Notes under the pieces: generated by a model
What the model saw: the letters and a program-made list of their open reading frames with translations, nothing else
What the model was told of the DNA's origin: nothing
Database searches by the model: none
Shown: piece by piece, positions 26,835 through 35,861 of the stretch
How positions within the stretch are numbered: the first letter of the stretch is position 1
Layout of the letters: each line of letters starts with the position of its first letter
Made by a program: the position numbers and the translations under genes
Assembly: GCF_041807905.1 (NCBI RefSeq)
Contig: NZ_JBGVSA010000017.1
Coordinates: 34,576 to 98,575 of the forward strand
Source of the DNA: JBGVSA01 sp041807905
GTDB lineage: Bacteria; Pseudomonadota; Gammaproteobacteria; Burkholderiales; Rhodocyclaceae
Reading direction: 5' to 3'
DNA: 64,000 bases

Positions 26835-27952
26835 TGCGCGTGCTGCTCTTCGCGAACACCGATTGGTTTCTGTTCAACTTCAAACTGTCGCTCGCGCGCG
26901 CGTTGCAGGCGGCCGGGCATGAACCCGTGCTGGTCAGTCCGCCGGGGCTGTTCGGCCCGAAGCTGCGCGAGATGGGCCTGCGCTGGGAACCTTTCGAACT
27001 GTCGCGCAGCGGCATCAATCCAATGATCGAAGCCAGCGCGATTGCGCGGCTGGCGAAACTCTATCGACGGATCGCTCCGGACGTCGTGCACCACTTCACC
27101 ATCAAGTGCGTGATCTACGGCTCGTTCGCCGCGCGCCGCTCGCGTGTGCCCAGGACCGTCAATTCCGTGACGGGGCTGGGGTTCGCTTTGCTGGCCGACA
27201 CCTTTAAGGCACGGCTCATCCGGCCGGTCGTGGTCGCGCTGTATCGGCGTGCGTTGATGGGCACGCACGTTGTCTTCCAGAACCACGACAACATGGCCAC
27301 GCTGCGCGCGCTCGGCGTGCTCGAGCGCAGCACGGTGGAGGTCATCCCGGGCGACGGTATCGATACGGCCCGCTTCACGCCGCCGATCGATCGCCCACCC
27401 GGGCAGACCGTGCTGATGATGGGTCGCCTGCTGTCTTCGAAGGGCGTGGGTGACTTTGTCGAGGCGGCCCGTCTCGTGCATCAACAAATCCCGTCGGCGG
27501 CGTTCCAGATGGCGGGTGCGCCGGACCCAGGCAACCCCGAAAGTATCGATGAGGCGACGCTGGCAGGCTGGCGTGCGGCGGGCGACGTGGAATTCCTCGG
27601 CCAGCGCAGCGACGTGCTGGCCTTGCAGCAGGAGTGTGATGTGGCCGTGCTTGCCAGCACGCAAGGCGAAGGCATGCCCCGCGCGTTGCTTGAAGCGGCT
27701 GCCTGCGGCAAGCCGATGGTGGCGACCGATGTACCAGGCATTCGAGAACTGGTGCAGGACGGTGTCAACGGCATGCTGGTGCCGCCGGGGCAACCCGTGG
27801 CGCTGGCCGAGGCCATCATCGCGCTGCTGCGCGACCCGGCGCGCGCGCTCGCCATGGGGCGCGCCGCACGGCGGGCCGCGGTGGACGAATTTGCCGATGA
27901 GTGTATCGTTGCGCGCACGCTCAGCGCCTACGGCTTGGCTCCCCGCCCGTGA
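26834..27952 (+). CDS. Glycosyltransferase, GT4 family
   Basis: 372-residue GT-B enzyme. It starts MRVLLFANTDWFLFNFKLSLARAL, then VVHHFTIKCVIYGSFAAR, and carries the GT4 C-terminal half with VLMMGRLLSSKGVGDFVEAA, and the EX7E-type motif in TQGEGMPRALLEAAACGKPMVATDVPG. This pattern resembles transferases that add sugars after the WecA/PglC-type priming step (PglA/WbpT-like). The start is coupled to the previous gene's stop and its own stop overlaps the GTG of the next gene by three bases. Sugar specificity is not readable. Confidence 0.85.
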   Translation: MRVLLFANTDWFLFNFKLSLARALQAAGHEPVLVSPPGLFGPKLREMGLRWEPFELSRSGINPMIEASAIARLAKLYRRIAPDVVHHFTIKCVIYGSFAARRSRVPRTVNSVTGLGFALLADTFKARLIRPVVVALYRRALMGTHVVFQNHDNMATLRALGVLERSTVEVIPGDGIDTARFTPPIDRPPGQTVLMMGRLLSSKGVGDFVEAARLVHQQIPSAAFQMAGAPDPGNPESIDEATLAGWRAAGDVEFLGQRSDVLALQQECDVAVLASTQGEGMPRALLEAAACGKPMVATDVPGIRELVQDGVNGMLVPPGQPVALAEAIIALLRDPARALAMGRAARRAAVDEFADECIVARTLSAYGLAPRP

Positions 27953-28986
27953 CCCTCAAATACCTGCTTTTCCCGTTCGTCTGCTCGCTGCTGGCGTGCC
28001 TAGCGCTGGCACGCCTGGCGCCATGGCTGTCGCTCATGGATCGGCCGGACGCGCGCAAGCAGCACGGGCGCGAAGTGCCCGTGGTCGGCGGGATCGCGAT
28101 ACTGATTTCGTACGTGTTGGCGCTCAAGCTGCGAGGCATTGCCGGCAACATGGTCGATGCCATGTTGCCCGTCGGACTGATGCTGACGGTCGGGCTGATC
28201 GACGACGCGCGCCCCATGCCGGCGCGCTTCAAGCTGTTGTGCCAGATTGCTGCCGCATGGATGCTGGTGCGAACCACCGGCTTCGTGGTGCAGGGCATTC
28301 CCTTGCCCGGCGTTCCGGGGGGCATCGCGCTCGGCGAGCTTGCCATGCCGTTTACGGTGCTGACTTTCGTGGCGGTGACCAACGCGATCAACATGTCCGA
28401 CGGCGCCGACGGCCTGGCCGGCGGGCATGTTGTCGTCGCACTCGTATTCTTTGCCCTGATTGCCGTGGCCACGGGGCAGGCGGTCACGCTGCTGCTGATC
28501 GCAGGGCTGATTTCTGCGGTGCTGGGTTTTCTGGCCTGCAACGCACGCCATCCTTTGATGCCGCAGGCACGGGTATTCCTGGGCGACGCCGGTGCGCTGT
28601 CGCTTGGCGTGCTGTTGTGCTGGATCGGACTGACCCTCGTGCGCGGCAGCCAGGGTACCGTGCCGGCAATCATGATCCTCTTTGCCGTGGCGCTGCCGGT
28701 GTTGGACATGTTTACGGTTTCCATCCGCCGCGCGCTCCGGGGCACAAGCCCGTTCACCGCCGATCGCACGCACCTGCATCATTTGCTGTGCCTGCGTGGC
28801 ATGTCGATCGAATTGAGCGTGCCGCTGCTGTGGGCGCTCAACGTCGGCATGGCAGGACTGGGCCTGCTGCTCTGGCGCAGGGGCGTGACGCCTGCAGCCA
28901 TGACGGGCGTGTTCTTCGCGTTGCTGCTCGCCAAGATCGTCTGCCTGCGGGTGTGGAGCGTGTCCAGTGCGAGGTCGGATGGGTAA
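27949..28986 (+). CDS. WecA/TagO-like undecaprenyl-phosphate sugar-1-phosphate transferase
   Basis: 345-residue polytopic membrane enzyme of the MraY/WecA (GT4 polyprenyl phosphotransferase) family, with ten to eleven helices. Catalytic motifs are DDARP at 85-89, NAINMSDGADGL at 145-156 (Mg-binding aspartates) and the cytoplasmic RTHLHHLL loop. It would start glycan assembly by moving a HexNAc-1-phosphate-type sugar to undecaprenyl phosphate. GTG 27949 is chosen since it overlaps the preceding stop by three bases (GTGA), as elsewhere in this operon. Having initiator, transferases, flippase and PglL together suggests a self-contained en bloc pathway. Confidence 0.88.
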   Translation: MTLKYLLFPFVCSLLACLALARLAPWLSLMDRPDARKQHGREVPVVGGIAILISYVLALKLRGIAGNMVDAMLPVGLMLTVGLIDDARPMPARFKLLCQIAAAWMLVRTTGFVVQGIPLPGVPGGIALGELAMPFTVLTFVAVTNAINMSDGADGLAGGHVVVALVFFALIAVATGQAVTLLLIAGLISAVLGFLACNARHPLMPQARVFLGDAGALSLGVLLCWIGLTLVRGSQGTVPAIMILFAVALPVLDMFTVSIRRALRGTSPFTADRTHLHHLLCLRGMSIELSVPLLWALNVGMAGLGLLLWRRGVTPAAMTGVFFALLLAKIVCLRVWSVSSARSDG

Positions 28987-30133
28987 GGACAATTCCGCCA
29001 GCGGCCCGTTGCGCGTCTGCTTCATCATCACCGCGCTGGGCATCGGCGGCGCGGAACACGCGTTGCTGCGCATCTTGTCGCGACTGGATCGCACGCGGAT
29101 CCAGCCTTCGTTGATCGTGCTGGGGCGCGAAGATGCGCTGGCCGAGGCATTCCGCGAGATTGGCATCGAGCCGGTCATGTTGGGGCTGCATGCGGGCCAA
29201 TGGCCGCTCGGGCAGATCGCGCGTTTCGTGGATGAAGTGCGGGCGACAAGACCGGACATCATCCAGGGCTGGATGTACCACGGCAACCTGGCGGCATCCT
29301 TTGCCGCGGCTCGACTCGGCGTGCCGGCCTGCTGGAGCATCCATGACACGCCCGACGCTGCCCATGCGCACAGCTTTTTCACGCGAGCAGTGATCCGGCT
29401 GTCCGGCTGGTACGTCGGGCGGGTGGCGCGCATCTTCAATGTCGCTGCGCGCAGTGCCGATTATTGCGCCGCTCATCTGGGCTGGCCGCGCGAACGCACT
29501 ACCTTGCTGCCCAACGGTGTCGATACGGAGCGCTTCCGGCCCGACGCCGCGCGTCGGCGCGCTGCGCGTCAGCGCTGGGCGGTGAACGATGCGCAACCGG
29601 TCATCGGCATGGTGGCGCGCTGGGCGCCGGTCAAGAACCACGCCCTGTTCATCGAAACCGGACGCCGCTTCGCCGACATGCACCCGGATGCAGTGCTGGT
29701 GCTGGTGGGCAAGGGGCTGGATGACGCCAACACAGAGCTTGCCGCCTTGATAGCCTCCCAGGGGCTCGGCGGGAACATGCGGCTGCTCGGTGCGCGCAAC
29801 GACGTGGAGGCGCTGGTGCCTGGCTTCGATATCGCCACGCTCACGTCGCGCAGCGAAGGTTTCCCCAACGTTCTGCCGGAAGCCATGAGCTGCGGCGTGC
29901 CGGCGGTCAGCACCGATGTGGGCGACGCGCGATTGATCATCGGTGATACGGGCCGCATTGCCGACGCCACGCCCGAGGCGCTCGCTGCCGCATGGGATGC
30001 CGTATGGGCGTCGGATCGGGCAGCGCTGGGCGAGGCTGCAAGAGCGCGTGCGATCGAATTGTGTGCGCTGGATTCGATCGTTGCCCGTCTGCAGGATGCG
30101 TATCTATCGATCAGCAACGAGCGGGCGGGGTGA
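28979..30133 (+). CDS. Glycosyltransferase, GT4 family
   Basis: 384-residue GT-B enzyme. The N-terminal half has RVCFIITALGIGGAEHALLRIL, the typical glycine-rich acceptor-side loop, and IQGWMYHGNLAA. The C-terminal half has LPNGVDTERFRPD, VIGMVARWAPVKNHALFIE and the EX7E motif in SRSEGFPNVLPEAMSCGVPAVSTDVGD. It overlaps the WecA-like gene by eight bases and the next small gene by four. It is the third transferase of the cluster. Confidence 0.87.
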   Translation: MGKDNSASGPLRVCFIITALGIGGAEHALLRILSRLDRTRIQPSLIVLGREDALAEAFREIGIEPVMLGLHAGQWPLGQIARFVDEVRATRPDIIQGWMYHGNLAASFAAARLGVPACWSIHDTPDAAHAHSFFTRAVIRLSGWYVGRVARIFNVAARSADYCAAHLGWPRERTTLLPNGVDTERFRPDAARRRAARQRWAVNDAQPVIGMVARWAPVKNHALFIETGRRFADMHPDAVLVLVGKGLDDANTELAALIASQGLGGNMRLLGARNDVEALVPGFDIATLTSRSEGFPNVLPEAMSCGVPAVSTDVGDARLIIGDTGRIADATPEALAAAWDAVWASDRAALGEAARARAIELCALDSIVARLQDAYLSISNERAG

Positions 30134-30615
30134 CCGAACGCATCTTCGCGCGCAGCCGCCGCAAGGCGCTCAAAGTGCTGATCATGGGGATCGGCATGAC
30201 GGCACTGTCGGCGTGGCTGATCGCCAGGCACCCTTGGGTTGGCTGGATTGGCAGCATCGCCGGCGCAGGCGCCAGTCTTGCCATTCTGTGGATGGCAGTC
30301 CGGCCTGACTCGCTGGCGCTGCGGCTTGACGAACAAGGTTTCGCCACGCTCAGGGGAGGGCGCCCGACCCAGGTCACGCGGTGGAGCGACATCGAAGGAT
30401 TTGGTTTCGTGCGGCTGCACGGCAGTCGCATGATCGGCGTGGTCTATCGGCCCGGCTACCAGCACCAGCGTGCGGCGCGGGGCGTAGTGCGAGCGCTGGC
30501 AGGCGTCGAGGGCGCCATCGGAGACCATTACGAGGTATCGCTGGACGAAGTCCTGAACGAGCGGGTCTCGTGGCACAAGCGGTACGGGGCGGTGGAGCAG
30601 GGCTCTCGGGTATAA
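30130..30615 (+). CDS. Small membrane protein, STM3941/PH-like
   Basis: 161 residues. Two hydrophobic segments (about 15-33 and 39-57) are followed by a beta-rich soluble part with SLALRLDEQGFATLRGGRPTQVTRWSDIEGFGFVRL, the layout of bacterial STM3941-like, PH-domain-like membrane proteins. GTG 30130 overlaps the stop of the glycosyltransferase gene (GTGA), so it is the last gene of the glycan operon. Function unknown; membership in the operon may be positional only. Confidence 0.65.
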   Translation: MTERIFARSRRKALKVLIMGIGMTALSAWLIARHPWVGWIGSIAGAGASLAILWMAVRPDSLALRLDEQGFATLRGGRPTQVTRWSDIEGFGFVRLHGSRMIGVVYRPGYQHQRAARGVVRALAGVEGAIGDHYEVSLDEVLNERVSWHKRYGAVEQGSRV

Positions 30616-30616
30616 T
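30611..30616 (+). promoter_or_regulatory. Probable purB promoter -10 element
   Basis: A perfect TATAAT lies at 30611-30616, 35 bases before the purB ATG and overlapping the end of the preceding gene. The -35 region is G-rich and poor, so it may need activation. Confidence 0.45.
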
Positions 30617-30651
30617 GCCCGGCTGACCCCAAACCCCTCAGAAGCTTAGTC

Positions 30652-32013
30652 ATGAACGCCCTGACCGCACTTTCCCCCCTCGACGGCCGCTATGCATCCA
30701 AAGCCGAAGCGCTGCGCGAGTATTTCAGTGAATACGGCCTGATCCGCAATCGCGTGCGGGTGGAAATCGAATGGCTCAAGGCGCTGGCCGCCAATCCGCA
30801 GATCGCCGAAGTGGCGCCGTTCTCGGCCGCGACGGTGGCTGAGCTGGATGCCGTGATGGCCGGGTTTGCCGTGGCTGACGGCGAGGCGGTCAAGGACATC
30901 GAGGCCACCACCAATCACGACGTCAAGGCGATGGAGTACTGGCTCAAGCGCCGCTTCGCCGCCAATATCGAAGTCTCCAAAGCGTCGGAGTTCATCCACT
31001 TTGCCTGTACGTCGGAAGACATCAACAACGTCTCGCACGCGCTGATGTTGCGCGACGCTCGCGACGGCGTGCTGCTGCCGGCGCTCGACAAGGTGCTGGC
31101 GCGCTTTGTCGAACTGGCTCATCAACTGGCCGACCTGCCGATGCTGTCGCGCACCCACGGCCAGCCGGCCAGCCCGACCACGCTGGGCAAGGAGATGGCC
31201 AACATCGCGTATCGCCTGCGCCGTGCGCGCCGCCATATCGCCGATGTGGAACTGACCGCCAAATTCAACGGCGCCGTGGGCAACTACAACGCGCACCTGT
31301 CGGCGTACCCCGAGCTGGACTGGGCGGCGTTCAACCAGCGCTTCATCGAATCGCTGGGCCTGGCGTTCAACCCGTACACCATCCAGATCGAGCCGCATGA
31401 CGCGATGGCCGAGCTGTTCGACGCCGTCGCCCGCGCCAACACCATCGTGCTGGACGCCTGTCGCGACATCTGGATGTACATCTCGTTCGGCTACTTCAAG
31501 CAGAAGCTCAAGGCCGGCGAGGTAGGCAGCTCCACCATGCCGCACAAGGTCAATCCGATCGATTTCGAAAACGCCGAAGGCAATGTCGGCGTGGCCAACG
31601 CTCTGCTGCGCCACTTCTCGGACAAGCTGCCGGTCTCGCGCATGCAGCGCGACCTGACCGATTCGACCGTGCTGCGCAACATGGGCGTGGCCTTCGGACA
31701 CTCGCTGCTGGCGCTGGAATCCTGCCTGCGCGGCCTGAACAAGCTCGAAGCCGAGCCGGCACGTCTGGCAGCCGACCTGGACGCCACGTGGGAAGTGCTG
31801 GCCGAGCCGATCCAGACCGTCATGCGCCGCTACGGCGTCGAAAACCCGTACGAACAACTCAAGGCGCTGACACGCGGCCAGGGCATCACCCGCGAAGCAC
31901 TGCAGACTTTCATCGGCACGCTGGCGATTCCCGAAGCAGAAAAGACGCGCCTGCTGGCCATGACGCCCGCAAGCTACATCGGCACCGCCGCCGAGCTGGC
32001 CCGCAAGATCTGA
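30652..32013 (+). CDS. purB: Adenylosuccinate lyase
   Basis: 453-residue cytosolic enzyme of the fumarase/aspartase superfamily. It releases fumarate from SAICAR and from adenylosuccinate in purine synthesis. Key motifs are PLDGRYASKAEALREYFSE at the N-terminus (proteobacterial PurB type), HFACTSEDINN, the catalytic-His region SRTHGQPASPTTLGKE and the signature loop GSSTMPHKVNPIDFENAEG. Length matches this class. murI follows after 34 bases on the same strand. Confidence 0.97.
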   Translation: MNALTALSPLDGRYASKAEALREYFSEYGLIRNRVRVEIEWLKALAANPQIAEVAPFSAATVAELDAVMAGFAVADGEAVKDIEATTNHDVKAMEYWLKRRFAANIEVSKASEFIHFACTSEDINNVSHALMLRDARDGVLLPALDKVLARFVELAHQLADLPMLSRTHGQPASPTTLGKEMANIAYRLRRARRHIADVELTAKFNGAVGNYNAHLSAYPELDWAAFNQRFIESLGLAFNPYTIQIEPHDAMAELFDAVARANTIVLDACRDIWMYISFGYFKQKLKAGEVGSSTMPHKVNPIDFENAEGNVGVANALLRHFSDKLPVSRMQRDLTDSTVLRNMGVAFGHSLLALESCLRGLNKLEAEPARLAADLDATWEVLAEPIQTVMRRYGVENPYEQLKALTRGQGITREALQTFIGTLAIPEAEKTRLLAMTPASYIGTAAELARKI

Positions 32014-32047
32014 TCAAACCCCTCACGAGGAAGCGAGCAACACTGCC

Positions 32048-32842
32048 ATGAGCGATCCACGCCCCGTCGGAGTATTCGATTCGGGTGTGGGCGGCGTGTC
32101 GGTGTTGCGCGAAATCCGTTCGCTGCTGCCGGGTGAGGATTTGTTGTACGTGGCCGATTCCGGCCACGCCCCCTACGGCGAAAAATCCGCCGATTTCATC
32201 ATCGCCCGTTCGCGCGCCATTGCCGGCCATCTGCTGGAGCAGGGGGCCAAGGCGCTGGTGATCGCCTGCAACACAGCGACCGCCGCCGCCGCCACCGAGC
32301 TGCGTGCGCAATGGCCGGACCTGCCGATCATCGGTATGGAGCCCGCTGTCAAACCCGCCGCCGCGGCGACGCGCAGTGGCGTGGTCGGCGTGCTGGCGAC
32401 CGTCGGAACCCTGCATAGTGCGCAGTTTGCTGCTTTGCTCGATCACTTCGGCCGTGGCGTGAAAGTCGTCACCCGGCCGGGCGTCGGGCTGGTGGAATGC
32501 GTGGAGCGCGGCGAGCTGGACTCGCCCGCCACCCGCGATCTGCTGGCCCATCACCTCGAACCCCTGCTGTCGGCCGGGGCGGACGTGGTGGTGCTGGGCT
32601 GCACGCACTATGTTTTCTTGCGCCGGCTGGTCGAAGACATCGTCGGCCCGGACGTGCGCGTCATCGATACGGGCGCCGCGGTGGCGCAGCAACTTCGCAG
32701 GCGGCTCGGCAGTCTTTTGTCCGATGCCACGACAGGCGCCGCCCGCTTCTGGGCCAGCGGCGACAACGCCGTCGTCTCTCGCACCATCGGCATGTTGTGG
32801 CGGGCCGATATGCCCGTTGAGGTTTCCCCTCTGCACGTCTGA
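32048..32842 (+). CDS. murI: Glutamate racemase
   Basis: 264-residue cytosolic enzyme making D-glutamate for peptidoglycan. The two catalytic cysteine regions are visible, VIACNTATAAA (about residues 74-84) and VVLGCTHYVFL (about 180-190), with the N-terminal GVFDSGVGGVSVLREI and YVADSGHAPYGEKS. Length is typical. It sits between purB and a MAPEG gene; no special regulation is seen. Confidence 0.96.
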   Translation: MSDPRPVGVFDSGVGGVSVLREIRSLLPGEDLLYVADSGHAPYGEKSADFIIARSRAIAGHLLEQGAKALVIACNTATAAAATELRAQWPDLPIIGMEPAVKPAAAATRSGVVGVLATVGTLHSAQFAALLDHFGRGVKVVTRPGVGLVECVERGELDSPATRDLLAHHLEPLLSAGADVVVLGCTHYVFLRRLVEDIVGPDVRVIDTGAAVAQQLRRRLGSLLSDATTGAARFWASGDNAVVSRTIGMLWRADMPVEVSPLHV

Positions 32843-32893
32843 TTATTCTGACGTTATGCTGCGCGCTGTGTTCGTCACGCGCGGCAGGGTGTC

Positions 32894-33280
32894 ATGAATA
32901 TCGCCTTTCTGTGTGTTCTGATTGCATCCGTCATGCCTTTCGTGCTGTCGGCGTCCGCGCGCGCGGGGGCCATCGGCGCGGGCATGACTTTCGACAACCA
33001 TCGACCGCGCCAGTCGGCCGAACAGCTCGCCGGCTGGCCGCAACGGCTGGACTGGGCACAGCGTAACGCCCTGGAGACGCTGCCGATGTTCATCGGCGCG
33101 GTACTGATGGCGAGCTACGCCCGCGTACCGCAGGCAACCATCGATCTGTGGGCGATGCTGTACGTGGCGATCCGGGCGGTCTACGCCGCGTGCTATCTCT
33201 TCGACCTGGCGACGCTGCGCTCCATGGTGTGGGCAGCGTCGATGCTCGTTGTGCTGCGGCTCATGGTTGCCGCGCTCTGA
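32894..33280 (+). CDS. MAPEG-family membrane protein
   Basis: 128-residue protein with four membrane segments and the MAPEG (eicosanoid/glutathione metabolism) pattern RLDWAQRNALETLPMFIGAVLMA in the second helix, with AIRAVYAACYLFDLATLRSMVW after it. Bacterial members are small membrane proteins of uncertain, possibly glutathione-linked function. It ends eight bases before the glcD start and could be co-transcribed. Confidence 0.8.
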   Translation: MNIAFLCVLIASVMPFVLSASARAGAIGAGMTFDNHRPRQSAEQLAGWPQRLDWAQRNALETLPMFIGAVLMASYARVPQATIDLWAMLYVAIRAVYAACYLFDLATLRSMVWAASMLVVLRLMVAAL

Positions 33281-33288
33281 GGCCCGAC

Positions 33289-34794
33289 ATGCCGAACGCA
33301 TTACCGTGGTTCGCCGAGCATGACGGCCAGTTCAACGAGGTCCGCGCCGAGGCGCTGATCGCCGATCTGCTGGCGGCCTTGCCACCGGACTCCGTCGTAC
33401 ATGATCGGGAAGGGCTGCGCACCTTCGAGTGCGACGGCCTTACCGCCTTCCGGACGACTCCACTGGTCGCCGTCTTGCCCGAAACCGAGGCGCAGGTACA
33501 GGCGGTGCTGCGCATCTGTCTGGCGCATGGTGCGCCCATCGTCGCGCGTGGCGCCGGGACGGGGCTTTCCGGCGGGGCGATGCCTCATGCGCAAGGGGTG
33601 CTCTTGTCGATGGCGCGTCTCAAACGCATCGTGCATATCGATGCCCTGGCGCGCACGGCGACCGTGCAGCCCGGCGTGCGCAACAAGGCAATCTCGGAGG
33701 CCGCAGCGCCCTTCGGCCTGTACTACGCACCCGATCCGAGTTCGCAGGTCGCCTGTTCGATCGGCGGCAACGTGGCCGAGAACGCCGGTGGCGTGCATTG
33801 CCTCAAGTACGGACTGACCGTGCACAACGTGCTGCGGCTGCGCGCGCTGACCATCGATGGCGAGATTCTCGACATCGGATCGGAGGCGCTCGACGCTCCC
33901 GGCTACGATCTGCTGGCGCTGCTGACGGGCTCCGAAGGTCTGCTCGCTGTCATCACGGAGATCACTGTCCGGTTGCTGCCAATTCCGCAATTGGCGCGCT
34001 GTGTCATGGCCAGCTTCGACAGTGTCGAGCAGGCGGGCGAGGCGGTGGCAGCCATCATTGCGGCGGGGTTGATTCCCGCCGGGCTGGAGTTGATGGATCA
34101 ACCCGCGACCGCCGCCGTCGAAGACTTTGTCCACGCGGGCTACCCGCTCGACGCGGCGGCGATCCTGCTGGTGGAGGCCGACGGCACGCCCGAATCGGTG
34201 GCCGAAGAGATCGGGCGCATCGAAGCCGTCCTGCGCGCGCACGGCGCGACGCGCTGCCAGGTGTCGCGCGATGAGTCCGAGCGGCTGCGCTTCTGGGCCG
34301 GACGCAAGGCCGCGTTCCCCGCTGCCGGGCGGCTCTCGCCTGATTACTACTGCATGGACGGCACGATTCCGCGCAAGCGGCTCGGCCGCATGCTGCAGGA
34401 CATCGCCGCCATGGAGCACACATACGGACTGCGGTGCCTCAACGTATTCCATGCGGGTGACGGCAATCTCCATCCGCTCATTCTCTTCGACGCCAACGAT
34501 GCCGACCAGCTCGCGCGTGCCGACGCATTCGGCATTGCCATCCTCGAACGTACCGTCGCGCTGGGCGGGACGATCTCTGGTGAACATGGCGTCGGCATCG
34601 AGAAGATCGGCGTGATGTGCGAACAGTTCAGCGTTGGCGAGCGCACGTTGTTCTTTGGTCTCAAGGCGGCGTTCGACGCCTACGGACTGCTCAATCCTGC
34701 CAAGGCCATTCCCAGCCTGCACCGCTGCGCCGAGTTCGGCCGCATGCACGTGCACGGCGGACAATTGCCGCATCCTGACCTGCCGAGGTTCTGA
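33289..34794 (+). CDS. glcD: Glycolate oxidase subunit GlcD
   Basis: 501-residue FAD subunit of membrane-associated glycolate oxidase. The N-terminal FAD_binding_4 domain has VPIVARGAGTGLSGG-type residues (about 80-95) and the flavin-contacting PDPSSQVACSIGGNVAENAGG; the C-terminal FAD-oxidase half has VFHAGDGNLHP and the final GGTISGEHGVGIEK. With GlcE and GlcF it oxidises glycolate to glyoxylate and feeds electrons to quinone. ATG 33289 follows the preceding stop by eight bases. Lactate or 2-hydroxyglutarate specificity is a less likely alternative given the EF partners. Confidence 0.93.
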   Translation: MPNALPWFAEHDGQFNEVRAEALIADLLAALPPDSVVHDREGLRTFECDGLTAFRTTPLVAVLPETEAQVQAVLRICLAHGAPIVARGAGTGLSGGAMPHAQGVLLSMARLKRIVHIDALARTATVQPGVRNKAISEAAAPFGLYYAPDPSSQVACSIGGNVAENAGGVHCLKYGLTVHNVLRLRALTIDGEILDIGSEALDAPGYDLLALLTGSEGLLAVITEITVRLLPIPQLARCVMASFDSVEQAGEAVAAIIAAGLIPAGLELMDQPATAAVEDFVHAGYPLDAAAILLVEADGTPESVAEEIGRIEAVLRAHGATRCQVSRDESERLRFWAGRKAAFPAAGRLSPDYYCMDGTIPRKRLGRMLQDIAAMEHTYGLRCLNVFHAGDGNLHPLILFDANDADQLARADAFGIAILERTVALGGTISGEHGVGIEKIGVMCEQFSVGERTLFFGLKAAFDAYGLLNPAKAIPSLHRCAEFGRMHVHGGQLPHPDLPRF

Positions 34795-34796
34795 CC

Positions 34797-35858
34797 ATGA
34801 CAGGCGACATCGAAGATGCGTTGGTCGAACAAGTGCGGGTGGCGTGCGATGGCCGCACTCCACTGCGCATACGGGGTGGCGGCAGCAAGGACTTTCTCGC
34901 TCAGTCTCTGGCGGGCGATATGCTCGACACGAGCAAGCATCGCGGCATCGTGGCCTACGAGCCCTCTGAACTCGTCATCACCGCGCGTGCCGGCACGCCG
35001 CTGGCCGAGATCGAAGCGGCCCTTGCCGAGCACGGACAGATGCTGGCTTTCGAGCCGCCGCACTTTGGTCCGGCGACGCTTGGCGGCTGCGTGGCGAGCG
35101 GCCTATCGGGGCCGGCGCGCGCGACGTCGGGGGCAGTGCGCGATTTCGTGCTCGGCGTAAAGATCATCGACGGGCAGGCGCGGGTGCTGCGTTTCGGCGG
35201 CACGGTCATGAAGAACGTTGCCGGCTTCGATGTATCGCGCCTGATGACGGGGGCATGGGGTACGCTGGGCGTGATGCTCGAGCTTTCCATCAAGACGCTC
35301 CCGGCCGCGCCGGCGACCGAAACCCTTGTCCTCGATGTGCCGGCCGCGTCGGTCGTGCATTGGATGAACCGGCTCGCCGGGCGACCGTTGCCCATTTCGG
35401 CCACGTTCTGGCATCGGGGTGTGCTGCATGTGCGGCTCAGCGGCGCGGCGACGGCCGTGGCAGCGGCCCGACGGGAAATCGGTGGCGATGCGCTGGCGGC
35501 GGATGCTGCCGCTTCGCTGTGGCAGCAGGTGCGCGAACAGAAGCATCGCTTTGCCACCGACGCGGCGCCGTTGTGGCGCCTGAGCGTGCGGTCCACGGCG
35601 GATTTGCCGCAGGGGACCGACATGGCGCTGGAGTGGCTGGGCGCGCAGCGATGGTGGGGGACGTCGTTGTCGCCGGATCAGGTGCGTGCGGTCGCGCAGG
35701 CGGCGGGCGGGCATGCGACGGCGTTTCGTGGCGCGCCGCGCGGCTATTCGGTATTCCATCCGCTGACCAGCGCCATGCTGGCCGTGCAGCGCCGGATCAA
35801 GCAGGCATTCGATCCGGCGGGCATTTTCAATCCGGGGCGCATCTACGCGGAGCTGTGA
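34797..35858 (+). CDS. glcE: Glycolate oxidase subunit GlcE
   Basis: 353-residue second FAD-binding subunit. Family motifs are PLRIRGGGSKDFLAQ, LVITARAGTPLAEIEAALAE, MLAFEPPHFGPATLGG and GGTVMKNVAGFDVSRLMTG. The C-terminal half, including HPLTSAMLAVQRRIKQAFDPAGIFNPGR, is typical. It starts two bases after glcD and ends three bases before glcF, so the three are one unit. Confidence 0.94.
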   Translation: MTGDIEDALVEQVRVACDGRTPLRIRGGGSKDFLAQSLAGDMLDTSKHRGIVAYEPSELVITARAGTPLAEIEAALAEHGQMLAFEPPHFGPATLGGCVASGLSGPARATSGAVRDFVLGVKIIDGQARVLRFGGTVMKNVAGFDVSRLMTGAWGTLGVMLELSIKTLPAAPATETLVLDVPAASVVHWMNRLAGRPLPISATFWHRGVLHVRLSGAATAVAAARREIGGDALAADAAASLWQQVREQKHRFATDAAPLWRLSVRSTADLPQGTDMALEWLGAQRWWGTSLSPDQVRAVAQAAGGHATAFRGAPRGYSVFHPLTSAMLAVQRRIKQAFDPAGIFNPGRIYAEL

Positions 35859-35861
35859 GCC

